Shown here one piece after another: positions 42,745 through 52,800 of a stretch of DNA of 64,000 nucleotides. Position numbers and translations under genes: made by a program. Positions within the stretch are counted from its first letter, which is position 1. Each line of letters begins with the position of its first letter. The notes under the pieces were generated by a model, which saw nothing but the letters and a program-made list of their open reading frames with translations, was not told the origin of the DNA and made no database searches. The stretch is from an uncultured Bacteroidales bacterium (GTDB lineage: Bacteria; Bacteroidota; Bacteroidia; Bacteroidales; Paludibacteraceae), in contig CAKVEC010000008.1 in assembly GCA_934728255.1 (NCBI GenBank), positions 56,085 to 120,084 of the forward strand, read 5' to 3'.

Positions 42745-42772
42745 AACTATAGAACTATAGAACTATAGAATA
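42741..42772 (+). repeat. 8-bp tandem repeat (4 units)
   Basis: ATAGAACT three times and ATAGAATA, beginning in the stop codon of the channel gene. Confidence 0.7.
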
Positions 42773-42868
42773 ATAAAATATAGAATCCCCCCCTTTCATT
42801 CTTATTCCACCTTCATATTCCAAAAGCAAGGTAAATGTAAGGTGGATAGGATAGCATAATAGCATAAC

Positions 42869-42906
42869 ACAAACGGTCAGTAGTTTTAGGGCTACTGACC
42901 GTTTGT
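42869..42906. terminator. Bidirectional terminator
   Basis: ACAAACGGTCAGTAG (42869-42883) and CTACTGACCGTTTGT (42892-42906) form a perfect 15-bp stem between the convergent efflux operon (+) and DUF362 gene (-). Confidence 0.85.
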
Positions 42907-42942
42907 GTGTATTACATTGAATTTTTAACAGAGTATATGCAT

Positions 42943-44361
42943 TTACTTGCTGAGGGATTCCACGAAGGCGTTCACAATGGGCAGACACTCGGTGGGGTCA
43001 GTGATGCCGTGGAGACGCTGCTCAAGGGGACACTCGCCCGTATGGTCGTGGTTAGGGATATAGTCAAGCATCTCGTTGTACTGCACCTCAACGCCCGCTT
43101 TTTGCAACATAGCAAGTGCCTCTTTGGAAATGGATTCCGTGGTGGCATAGCGGACACCACCTGCAATCATCAGTGCCGCAGCACCTTTGCCGATAATCTT
43201 GTCCGCCACGGCTGCACCCTGTAGCACAGGCGAACCTTGCAAGTCGTACAGGTCGCGCACCCCATGTTGGGTATAGGTGGTCTGTTCGCCGTGGTTGCGC
43301 ACTACAAGCGACAGTTGGTTCTCTTTCAGGTAGTTGAGCATATCCTCGCCGTCGATGCTGACAATGCGGTAGTTGCGTGTGCCGAGACCAATCTCCGCCG
43401 CACGCTCGATAGTACGGATACCGTGGCGCGAGTTGATACGCTCGATGAGTGCCGCAGCGTTGTCGTCTTCGGTGGACGGATAGTTGAATACCAGATCCAC
43501 ACACGCCTGGTCGAGTGCCACGGGGTCAAGCGAAGCAAGGATACCGATGTTCTTCATCTCGGGGGCAGCGGGGTGGCTGTCGCAGTCGCAATCCACAGAG
43601 AGGTTGTTCATTATGTTGATATACACCGTGCGGACGCAGTCCGTACCGAGTTCCTTATTCTTGGTTACGTTGAAATACTGGTGTACGCCGTCGGCAGCCG
43701 CAGCCATCGACTCGTGGAAGAGGTCTTGTTCAGGGATATTGCTCCACAACTGCTCGGGGTCTTCGATCTTGCCTGCCGTATGAATATATGCCTTGCCGTT
43801 GCGCGAAGCGATACCGATACTCTGGTTCTTCAGCACACCGCCGAAACCGCCCATCGCATGCCCTTTGAAGTGTGCCAGATTGACCAGAAAATCATAGTGC
43901 GTTAGGTGTTCGCCCACAAGGTCATAATGAATATGCAGCGTGTCACGCACGGGGATACGCACCTCGCCGAACTCGTCCATCAGGTCGCAAGGTGCAATAG
44001 CCGTCCAGCCGTGGTCGATAAATACCTGCTTATGGTCTTCCACGGTGTAACGCTTGCCCGGATAAGCGGTGTTGCACTCCACAATCGTGCCTTGCACCCT
44101 GTCCACCAACGGCTTGACCAACTGCGGGTTGAGGTAGTTATGCCCGCCCGGTTCGCCCGTGGACACTTTCACAGCCACTTTGCCTTGTGGCTCCACGCCG
44201 AGGGCTTGGAAGATGCGCACCAATGACTCTTGCGAAATCTCCTGCGTCATATAGACGGTTGCGGTGTCCTGCACGGGAGCAGCGGTTTGTGCCTGTGTCT
44301 GTTTGCTTTGGCACGCAGTCATCGTTGCAGCCGCCAAGAGGAAAAGAAATACCTTTTTCAT
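42943..44361 (-). CDS. DUF362-DUF1893 fusion lipoprotein
   Basis: A 472-residue lipoprotein from the ATG at 44361 (MKKVFLFLLAAATMTAC, Cys17). The N-terminal 320 residues are a DUF362 domain (GHNYLNPQLVKPLVDRV, NLAHFKGHAMGGFGGVLKN, ASLDPVALDQACVDLV). The C-terminal 120 are a DUF1893-like domain (NQLSLVVRNHGEQTTYTQHG, LQGAAVADKIIGKGAAALMI). DUF362 proteins are often linked to iron-sulfur or corrinoid proteins. Here a Cys-rich string VDCDCDSHPAAPE is present, but not a ferredoxin CxxCxxC cluster. A role outside the cytoplasm is implied by the lipoprotein signal. It is a single gene with its own promoter. Confidence 0.82.
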   Translation of the reverse strand: MKKVFLFLLAAATMTACQSKQTQAQTAAPVQDTATVYMTQEISQESLVRIFQALGVEPQGKVAVKVSTGEPGGHNYLNPQLVKPLVDRVQGTIVECNTAYPGKRYTVEDHKQVFIDHGWTAIAPCDLMDEFGEVRIPVRDTLHIHYDLVGEHLTHYDFLVNLAHFKGHAMGGFGGVLKNQSIGIASRNGKAYIHTAGKIEDPEQLWSNIPEQDLFHESMAAAADGVHQYFNVTKNKELGTDCVRTVYINIMNNLSVDCDCDSHPAAPEMKNIGILASLDPVALDQACVDLVFNYPSTEDDNAAALIERINSRHGIRTIERAAEIGLGTRNYRIVSIDGEDMLNYLKENQLSLVVRNHGEQTTYTQHGVRDLYDLQGSPVLQGAAVADKIIGKGAAALMIAGGVRYATTESISKEALAMLQKAGVEVQYNEMLDYIPNHDHTGECPLEQRLHGITDPTECLPIVNAFVESLSK

Positions 44362-44397
44362 ATAATGATAAATTAAAAATGACAAATGATAATGCTG

Positions 44398-44428
44398 CAA
44401 AATTACAATAAAAAACAGAAACTTGCAA
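44398..44428 (-). promoter_or_regulatory. Promoter for the DUF362-DUF1893 gene
   Basis: Minus strand TTG (44426-44428), 20 bases, TAATTTTG (44398-44405). The -33 box lies inside the thrS terminator hairpin. Confidence 0.72.
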
Positions 44429-44469
44429 CCCCTTACCGCAATACAGGTAAATCGGGTACAAGTTTCTGT
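44410..44469 (-). terminator. Rho-independent terminator of thrS
   Basis: On the minus strand ACAGAAACTTG (44459-44469) pairs with CAAGTTTCTGT (44415-44425), with TTACC/GGTAA pairing in the loop, and TTTTTATTG follows. It overlaps the next gene's promoter. Confidence 0.75.
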
Positions 44470-44506
44470 AATTAAGGTAGCCCGTCAGGGGCAATACATA
44501 TTCCTG

Positions 44507-46495
44507 TTAGTAAGCGTTCATTTGTGCTTTGACGGTCGAGTTGATAAAGTCGGCAAACTCTTGCACAGTCATCTGACCTTTGTCCTCAGCACCCTGCTGG
44601 CGGACGCTGACCAGACCTTGCTCTGCCTCTTTCTCGCCCACTACCAGCATAAACGGAATACGCTTCAACTCGTTGTCGCGGATCTTACGCCCGAGTTTCT
44701 CGTTGCGGTCGTCCACTACCACACGCACATCCTGTGCCTCAAGCATCTCCTTCACCTTCCAAGCATACTCGTTGCTCTTCTCTGAGATAGGCAGTACCAC
44801 TGCCTGGTCGGGTGTGAGCCAGAGCGGGAACTTACCCGCAGTATGCTCTATCAGCACAGCCACAAAACGCTCCATCGAACCGAACGGCGCACGGTGTATC
44901 ATCACCGGGCGGTGCTTCTGGTTATCCTCACCCGTGTATTCCAACTCGAAGCGCTCAGGCAGGTTGTAGTCCACTTGGATAGTACCCAACTGCCAACGGC
45001 GACCGATAGCATCCTTCACCATAAAGTCGAGTTTCGGACCATAGAATGCCGCCTCACCGTACTCTACTTTGGCGGGCAGGTTCTTCTCGCGGCAAGCCTC
45101 AATAATGGCGTTTTCTGCTTTCTCCCATACCTCGTCGGAACCTACATACTTGGTGGTGTTCTTCGGGTCGCGGAGCGAAATCTGCGCTTCGAAGTTCTTG
45201 AAATCCAAAGCCTTGAAGATAATCTCGATAATCTCCATCACGCGGATAAACTCGTCCTTCACCTGGTCGGGACGGCAGAAGATATGGGCATCGTCCTGCG
45301 TAAACGAGCGCACACGCGTCAGTCCGTGCAACTCACCCGACTGCTCATAGCGATAGACTGTACCGAACTCGGCACAGCGGAAAGGCAGGTCTTTGTAACT
45401 GCGAGGGCTGTTCTTGTAGATAGCACAGTGGTGGGGGCAGTTCATCGGCTTGAGCAGATAAACCTCGCCCTCCTCGGGAGTGGTGATAGGTTGGAACGAA
45501 TCCTTGCCGTAGTGATCCCAGTGCCCGGAGGTTACGTATAGTTGCTTGCTACCGATATGCGGGGTGATAACCTGCTGATAGCCATAGCGTTTCTGTATTT
45601 TCTTAAGGAAATCCTCCAAGCGCAGACGCAGAGCCGTACCCTTTGGCAGCCAGATAGGCAGACCCTTGCCCACCATATCGGAGAACATAAAGAGTTCCAA
45701 CTCTTTGCCGATCTTGCGGTGGTCGCGTTTCTTGGCTTCTTCGAGAAGAGCCAAGTATTCGTCCAACATGGCTTTTTTCGGGAACGAGATACCATATATA
45801 CGGGTCATCATCGGGCGTTTCTCGTCGCCGCGCCAGTAGGCAGCCGCACAACTGAGCACTTTCACCGCCTTGATAGGCTCGGTAGAAAGGAGGTGCGGAC
45901 CTTTACAGAGGTCGGTGAATGCACCTTGTGTATAAGTGGTGATGTGTCCGTCTTCGAGGTCGGAGATGAGTTCGCACTTGTAGATCTGCCCTTTGTCGCC
46001 AAACTCTTTGAGGGCGTCCGCCTTGGAAATACTCTTCTTTACGAGGTGCTCTTTGCGGTTGCGCAACTCCATCATCTTCTGCTCGATAGCGGGGAAATCA
46101 CTCTCTTTGATAGTCTGCCCTTCGGCGGGATAGACATCATAGTAGAAACCGTTTTCGATAGCGGGACCAATACCGAACTGGATACCGGGATATAGTTCCT
46201 GCAAAGCCTCTGCCATCAAGTGGCTCGAAGTGTGCCAGAAAGCGTGCTTTGCCTCGGCGTCATCCCATTTGTGGAGACGGATTTGGCTGTCTTCAGTGAT
46301 AGGGGTATTGAGTTCTACAATACTCCACCCTTCACCCTGCTCCTCTATGGTCTCGGGTTGGTTGGTAATAGGTTTGATACTTGCCACAAGGATGTCTTGC
46401 GCCAAACGACTGCTGATACTCTCAGCCACTTGGAGCGGTGTAACGCCGCTCTCATACTCGCGGACACTGCCGTCCGGGAACGAAATTTTAATCAT
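44507..46495 (-). CDS. thrS: Threonyl-tRNA synthetase
   Basis: A 662-residue class II synthetase from MIKISFPDG. It has the N-terminal TGS domain, the editing domain ([11 protein letters not shown] with the HxxxH metal/editing motif) and the catalytic core. The zinc ligands are seen in [12 protein letters not shown] (Cys), TQDDAHIFC (His) and [13 protein letters not shown] (His). The C-terminal anticodon domain ends VKAQMNAY. It charges tRNA-Thr in the cytoplasm. The start at 46495 is chosen by alignment to the TGS domain; an in-frame extension overlaps the promoter. No T-box or other leader is visible. Confidence 0.97.
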   Translation of the reverse strand: MIKISFPDGSVREYESGVTPLQVAESISSRLAQDILVASIKPITNQPETIEEQGEGWSIVELNTPITEDSQIRLHKWDDAEAKHAFWHTSSHLMAEALQELYPGIQFGIGPAIENGFYYDVYPAEGQTIKESDFPAIEQKMMELRNRKEHLVKKSISKADALKEFGDKGQIYKCELISDLEDGHITTYTQGAFTDLCKGPHLLSTEPIKAVKVLSCAAAYWRGDEKRPMMTRIYGISFPKKAMLDEYLALLEEAKKRDHRKIGKELELFMFSDMVGKGLPIWLPKGTALRLRLEDFLKKIQKRYGYQQVITPHIGSKQLYVTSGHWDHYGKDSFQPITTPEEGEVYLLKPMNCPHHCAIYKNSPRSYKDLPFRCAEFGTVYRYEQSGELHGLTRVRSFTQDDAHIFCRPDQVKDEFIRVMEIIEIIFKALDFKNFEAQISLRDPKNTTKYVGSDEVWEKAENAIIEACREKNLPAKVEYGEAAFYGPKLDFMVKDAIGRRWQLGTIQVDYNLPERFELEYTGEDNQKHRPVMIHRAPFGSMERFVAVLIEHTAGKFPLWLTPDQAVVLPISEKSNEYAWKVKEMLEAQDVRVVVDDRNEKLGRKIRDNELKRIPFMLVVGEKEAEQGLVSVRQQGAEDKGQMTVQEFADFINSTVKAQMNAY

Positions 46496-46555
46496 AATAA
46501 ACGTACAAATGTTTACGGCTCCGGGCGCACAAATGCCCTTTCGCCAATTCGGCTG

Positions 46556-46586
46556 CAAAGATACTGCTTTTTTCACATATACACAA
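46556..46586 (-). promoter_or_regulatory. Promoter for thrS
   Basis: Minus strand TTG (46584-46586), 20 bases, TATCTTTG (46556-46563). The leader is about 50 bases. Confidence 0.75.
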
Positions 46587-46679
46587 TACTCTGGCAAAAG
46601 ACAACCTAAAAACGGACAAAGACAAACCTTTGTACGGCAAAAACACGTTCCATATCTCTCGCTATCAGATCTATGTCAT

Positions 46680-46712
46680 TCGTATGTGATTCGTATGTGA
46701 TTCGTATGTGAT
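46680..46712. repeat. 11-bp tandem repeat (3 units)
   Basis: TCGTATGTGAT three times without a change, with a degenerate unit before it. It ends in GATTCAGC, as does the array at 35844-35898. The rest of 46587-46825 shows no gene. Confidence 0.75.
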
Positions 46713-46825
46713 TCAGCGGTTTTTGCTTGTATTTCAACGAGTTAGTACATACACGTTTCCATTGTCGTCTGTCCATTTCCCCATAAATACATGAAAGATA
46801 ACCAATTAGCCACATTACAACACAA

Positions 46826-46864
46826 AAAGAGACTGCCCAACAATATGAATTAGGCAGTCTCTTT
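46826..46864 (-). terminator. Terminator of the giant repeat gene
   Basis: AAAGAGACTGCC (46826-46837) pairs with GGCAGTCTCTTT (46853-46864), extended by CACAAA/TTTGTG outside. It stands 31 bases beyond the stop of the 3120-residue gene. Confidence 0.8.
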
Positions 46865-46894
46865 GTGTAAAAGGCTATTGGTAAAAACCGATCG

Positions 46895-49800
46895 CTATGG
46901 AACAATGATCAGTTTGCCCGATGATATACGCTCTTTGTCGCTATGGAAGAACACGTAGAAATAGATGGTATTCGGCTCAAGCGTCAGGATTGTACCCGAG
47001 CGGAGGTCGGTGATGTTGTTCAACCGTTCCTGACCGCTTGCTTCTGTAACCATATCTACATCATTCGGATCTGCCACCGGCACTTTCTCCAACGCTATAC
47101 GATGTCCGTACATATCATACAGCCCGAACGTTACATCCTTTCTCAGCGTACCTACAAGTATCTGCGTAGAGCCGGCAAGGCGTTTTACCAATACATCGTT
47201 GGCTGTCGGCGTAAGGGCATCATTCAGTTCCGATTGCGCGAACCAGATACTATACCGACGCGTTTCGCCCGATTGGGAGGTACAAGAGATGATACACGTA
47301 TCACCCACGGACGCTTCCTTCACGCTTATTTCCGCATACGGCGAATTGGCTTCTGCCGTAACCTTCGGTGCTGTGAGCCCCTCATTGATATAGTAGATAT
47401 AAAAATCCTGCTCAGGGGCAAACTCAACAAACTCGGCATCATCGAAATAAATCATGCGGACAGAGTTGTCGTTATCGGTGAGCACGGTCTGATGGATGAG
47501 ATAGGTCAGCACTGTACCATCCTGCGCCGTAACGGCAATAAGGATAGTACCTGCATTGTCGATAGACGCTTCGGCGTGTGCCTGTTCGTCGGAAAGCGAA
47601 TAGGTGATTTCCTGCAACCCTGCAAAATCAGCAATGGTAGAACCGACGGGATAAGCGAGTGTGTATTCGATCGAGTCGCTACGGAAGCCCTCCAGCAGAT
47701 TGCCACGCACATAGATGGCTGTAAGCGTAGCATCACCGTTCTTTGCAAAAGAGAACGTAATGGTATAAGCGCACTGGTCAATACCATTCGGGGCAGTAAC
47801 CAGCAGGGTTACCATCTGCTCGCCTGTTGCAAGTATTTCGGGCTCGGATTGCTCTACCACTTGCTCCTCTTCCGCTTTCACTGCCGTAATGGTCGGCAGG
47901 GCGGTCTGCCCGTAAGGAATGGTAACGGCATAGTCGTAATGGGTGGGCTCAAAGTCTATCTTCAGACCATCGCCTAACTCGATATCCTGCAAGTTGGCAT
48001 TAGCCGATTTGACACGCTCGAACACAAGGGTATAAGTTGCTTGTGAGAGGTCTTCCGCCGTTACTTTCACGAATACGGTGTCGGCATTGGTCGTGATTTC
48101 CACCTGCTGTGCGTCCTCTTTCCTCTGCACCGTTACCAACGGTATATTAACGGTTTCCATCGACAGATTGACCTTGTAGGTAAACCGCTCCGAGTCAAAG
48201 TCAGTAAGGCTCTTGCCTGCCACATAAATCATATCGAGAGTAGTCTCATCTGAGAGTGCCATCGGATAATGGATGATATACGTGCGAGTGGCTCCATTGC
48301 CTGCGATGACCTCAATCTCGGTCTTTACCGCCAGCGATTTCGCTGCCATCGTCTCCGTGGTTTGCGAAACATGAATCGTCTGATAGCGGTCGCCCTGCAA
48401 CGGATAGACCGAAGGCACCTCCGTCGTACCTGACGGCACGGTGTACCAATACTCGGTGGTAGCCGCTGCAAAAGTCGTCAGCGGTTTCTCACCTATATAG
48501 ATCATTTGCAGTGTATCTACCGCCGACTGCTCAATGCTATAAGCCACTGTGTAGTAGTTGCTGCGCCCGCTCTCGGAGGTTACCACCAACTGGCGCACCA
48601 AGTTGCGGTCAGTATGTTGCAATGTATCAATACGGACGGTCTGCCACTCATCCACATTCGCCCACGACAATTCAGGGAATGCCGTAGTTCCGACCGGCAA
48701 CGAGAGCATATAATAGAACGTATGGGGTACAAAGCCCTCGATAGGCAACTCATCGGCATAAATCATCTGCAACGTATCGGCTGCCGAAAGCGTATAAGCA
48801 AAAGCAATCGTATAAGTAGCACGTGCAATGCCATCCTCGGCAAGGACACTGATAGTTGCATAATTATCGCTCATATGGGTCGTTACCTGCTGCGCGGTCT
48901 CGGCTTTCTGTGCTACCACTTCAGGGAGCGTATGTACGCCTACGGGGAGCGAAATAGGATAGTAGTACGTACCAGCAGCAAAAGCGGGAAGCGAATCACC
49001 ATCAAGGTAAATCATTGCCAAATCTGAATTGGCAGACAATGGCACAACAAAATCAAGCGTATAGCGATTGGTGGTAGTGCCGTTTGGAGCAGTTACATCT
49101 ATATAAACCGTCATACCTTCAATAGTAGTGCTGACCGACTGCCCGTCCACACGCAGCGATGCCGACACCTCGGGGAGAAGTATTGTGCCCGCGGGGAGAC
49201 TAATCTGATAGGAGTTCTGCATTGACGAGAACGACAAACGGGGGTTGAGCGTATGTTCAAACTCACTGAATGTCTGTCCGTTGAGCAGGATATTTGCCAA
49301 AGTAACGTCATCGGATAGAGTTTCCGTGAATACCTCAATAGTATAATCCTGCGAAGTTACACCGTCTTGTGCCACCACGTGAAGCGTATATTCGCCATCA
49401 CCGGCATTGGTCGTAATACGGGTAACGGTTTGGAAATTATCCTCCGCTGTCCATGCTATCTCCGGTTCACCTGCCGAGCGGACGGAATAGTAGTGTCGTC
49501 CTGCCTCAAAATGAAGAACCGGTACGCCATTGACGATGATACCCGTCAAGTCGGCATTATGGCTCGGCTCGGATTGTACCAATACCGAGTATTCGATCAG
49601 GTGCCCATCCTCGGAGGTAACTGTCAAGTAAGTGTTGCTACCGAGACGCCCTGCGGTAAGTTCCACCATCTGAGCCTCGTCGCCTGCAATATAAGTCAGT
49701 GACGGCATCTGCGGTTCTACTATTTTAACAGCAGGTGCAGGCAGAGTAACAATATATTGCAGCGTAGCAGGGGCGAAACCGCTAATCTCCGTATTATCCA

Positions 49801-52800
49801 AGCGGATAGACTGCAACAGACTATTGCCAGACAGCACCGGTTTCACGCTTATAGTATAAGGAGTACTTTCTGTGCCGTCTTCGGCGATGACACGAAGGGT
49901 GTAGATATTATTGTCGGTATCAAGACTGATACGCACCTGCTGTGCCTCCTCGGCTTTCTGCACATCAATATGCAGCATTGTGTCAGTATGAATGATATAG
50001 GACGATACGGCAGGATCGAAATCTGCATAAGGCTTGCCATCAACAAGGATTGCCGCCAAGCGGGTGTTCGCCGAAAGATCTGTAGGATAAGTCAGCGTAT
50101 AAGTATGCTGCTCTGTGCCGAACACCTGCCATTGCATACGCTCTGGCATTTGCACAAAGATAACAGAGTCTTGACCGTTGGCACGTATGAACGCTGCTTG
50201 GTTTGGACGCTCTGCTGTATAGTCGTATTTATCTACGGCAAAATCACTTGGGATATTGCCGTTGAGCGTTATCTCGGAGAGTTGTCCCGTGGTGGTAACA
50301 GCCGGCTTTTGGAGCAAAATAGTATAGATGCCCTTTGCGCCATTCTCGGCAGTAACCGACAGAGTGGCTTTCTCTGCGCCGAAGACGGCTTGTACGGTCT
50401 GCCCGTCTGTCTGTTTTGCGAAAGCAATAGCAGGCATCGAAGCCGCAGAGACGGTGTAGTTGCGTGTATCGGGGTCAAAATCCGTTACGCCCGACAGATT
50501 TGCCAATGTGGTGTCGTCCGATAGGTCAGTTACAAAACGAATGGTATATACCCTGCTCTCGCCCGCTTCAGGTGCTACCATAATCGTCAGCACCGAGTCC
50601 GCATAGGCTGTAGTGATAGTTTGCAAACTGCTTGCCGGTTGCGGAAGCACAGACGGCAGATGGCAAATAGAAGAAGCGAGATGAACTATGTAATTGGTCG
50701 TCTCTGAATTGAAACCTTTGATAGTATCACCGTCCAACAGCAATGCACGAAGTGTATTACGAGTATCCAACGGGCGGCGAACCTGCAATGTGTAGTTGCT
50801 GCTTGTTCCGTCCTCGGCATAGTTGATAATGTCAGCATTGCGCACGCCAAACTCACCATCTATAATCTCATCCTGCCACGTTATTTTTTGTGCTTGGTCG
50901 CTTACCTCGCCCGTGAATGAAAGCACAGGTGTCTGCACCGCCTCAGGATCGGTCAGCGTTACGGAAAAGGCATTGCCGTCCAACGTTGCATCTATGCCAT
51001 TGACGGAGAGGGCGGTGAGAGTGCTGTTATAGTGCAGTTTGAACCAATCCACATAGAGTTCTGCCCCAGCGGAAGCACCTTGCGATTCGTTGGTAGCGTC
51101 CACCGCTATATTCATACCCGTAATATGCTGTCCGTCCAATGCCAATGGTTGCGTCCGTGTGATATAACTACCGCTTGTATTGGTGTCTCTAAAATCAAAA
51201 CTATATGTGGTATCTTTTGCATTCTTCACACCTTTGAAACGGTAAGCAAACAATGCACCATTACCTTTTTTATTCTTGTATTGATAATTCACAGAAATAG
51301 AATCCGGTGTATTGTAAAAACGAATATAATCAGAGAACTCATAGTGCGTTTTGTTGGAGACCGACAAACCACCCGACAGATTGCCCAAAGTTATTATTGC
51401 CGGCAAGGCTCCACCTGCCGTACTCCAATAAGTGGTTTCCAAGCCGACCGATGTATCCGATTTTTTGACAATTTCTGCACCCGTCTTGGCATCCACCCAG
51501 AAAACGGTTATCTTGTCAAAGAAATCGGCAGGAACTTGCCAGTCAACCGGTTTTGCACCATTGTTGTACTTGGCTGTAGTCCACTCCGTAAAGTCGGCAT
51601 TCGGAATGACCTCATTAGGATAGTGGAAATAGATAGTATAGGTGTTCGAGTAGCCGTTCTTCGATACATTCGCCTGCCAGTGCCATTGATCGTTGGCTGT
51701 GCGTTGGAACTGCACATCAGCGGCTTTGGTGTATGCTACATCGGGCTGACTGGTAGAAGTTGTGCAATCAACCACATACGAGAACCGATTTTGGTCAAAA
51801 TCCGCAAGCGGCGTGCCATCTATTGTAATCCCCTCCAATACCGCAGGGTTCTGCGTCTCTAATTGCGGGGTGATGGTATAGATATGGTCTGCCTCGCCGG
51901 GGCGGTTGGAACGCACGGTGATGATGGTCGGATGATAGATACCCCCCGGCTGCACCCAAACGGTCTGTTCGTCAAATGCCTTGGTATAGTCAATTGTGAG
52001 AGTGCTGGTGCCATAGGGCAAACTGACCACTATATTCGTACCGTTCACATCCAAGGTCTCACCGGTTTCAACGATACGCAACGTGTCTAATGCATTCTTT
52101 TTCTGCGAAAGACTGTCCTTGAACAGAATACTATACGTGCGTTGGTCTCCGTTCTCCGCCGTAACAATTATCTCCGTTTTCTGTCCTAACGGACGGGAGA
52201 TAAACTCGATTTGCTGCTCCGTTTCGCCTTTCTCGTACACCACCTCGGGAGCCGCCTTGGTCTGATAGGGCAACCAAACGATATAGTCGGTAGCCTCTGG
52301 GGCAAAAGTAATCTCTGCCACCTCCGAATTGAGGTACATATCGCTCAATGCCACATTGTTTGACTTGCGTACGGGGAAAGCAATCGTATAATCGTTGCTC
52401 GTCTTGCCGTCTGCTGCCACTACGTGAATCCGGGTCGTACCATTTACAGCACTAAAATAAGTGGTAATCGTCTGGTTTGGCAGTTGCCCGACAGCAAACA
52501 CATTCGGCACGACGCGAGTACGCCAAGCGAGCGTATCGGTATAGGCAAAGCGTGTCGGTTCGAAACCCGCTATCGAAACACCGTCGATATGAATATCGCT
52601 CAACAGGGCATTATCCGACATCACACGGGTATAATTGATTGTGTAAGTCTTGTTTGCTCCGCTCTCGGCACGCACCATCACCTGCTGTTGGTCTGCCGAT
52701 GTATTCGCCGCAAGGATACTCTGCCCCTCACGCACTGTATATATAAGGTGTGGCAGTTCGGCACCGTCCTCCAAAGTGAGTGTATAGTCCGTTTGGTCGG

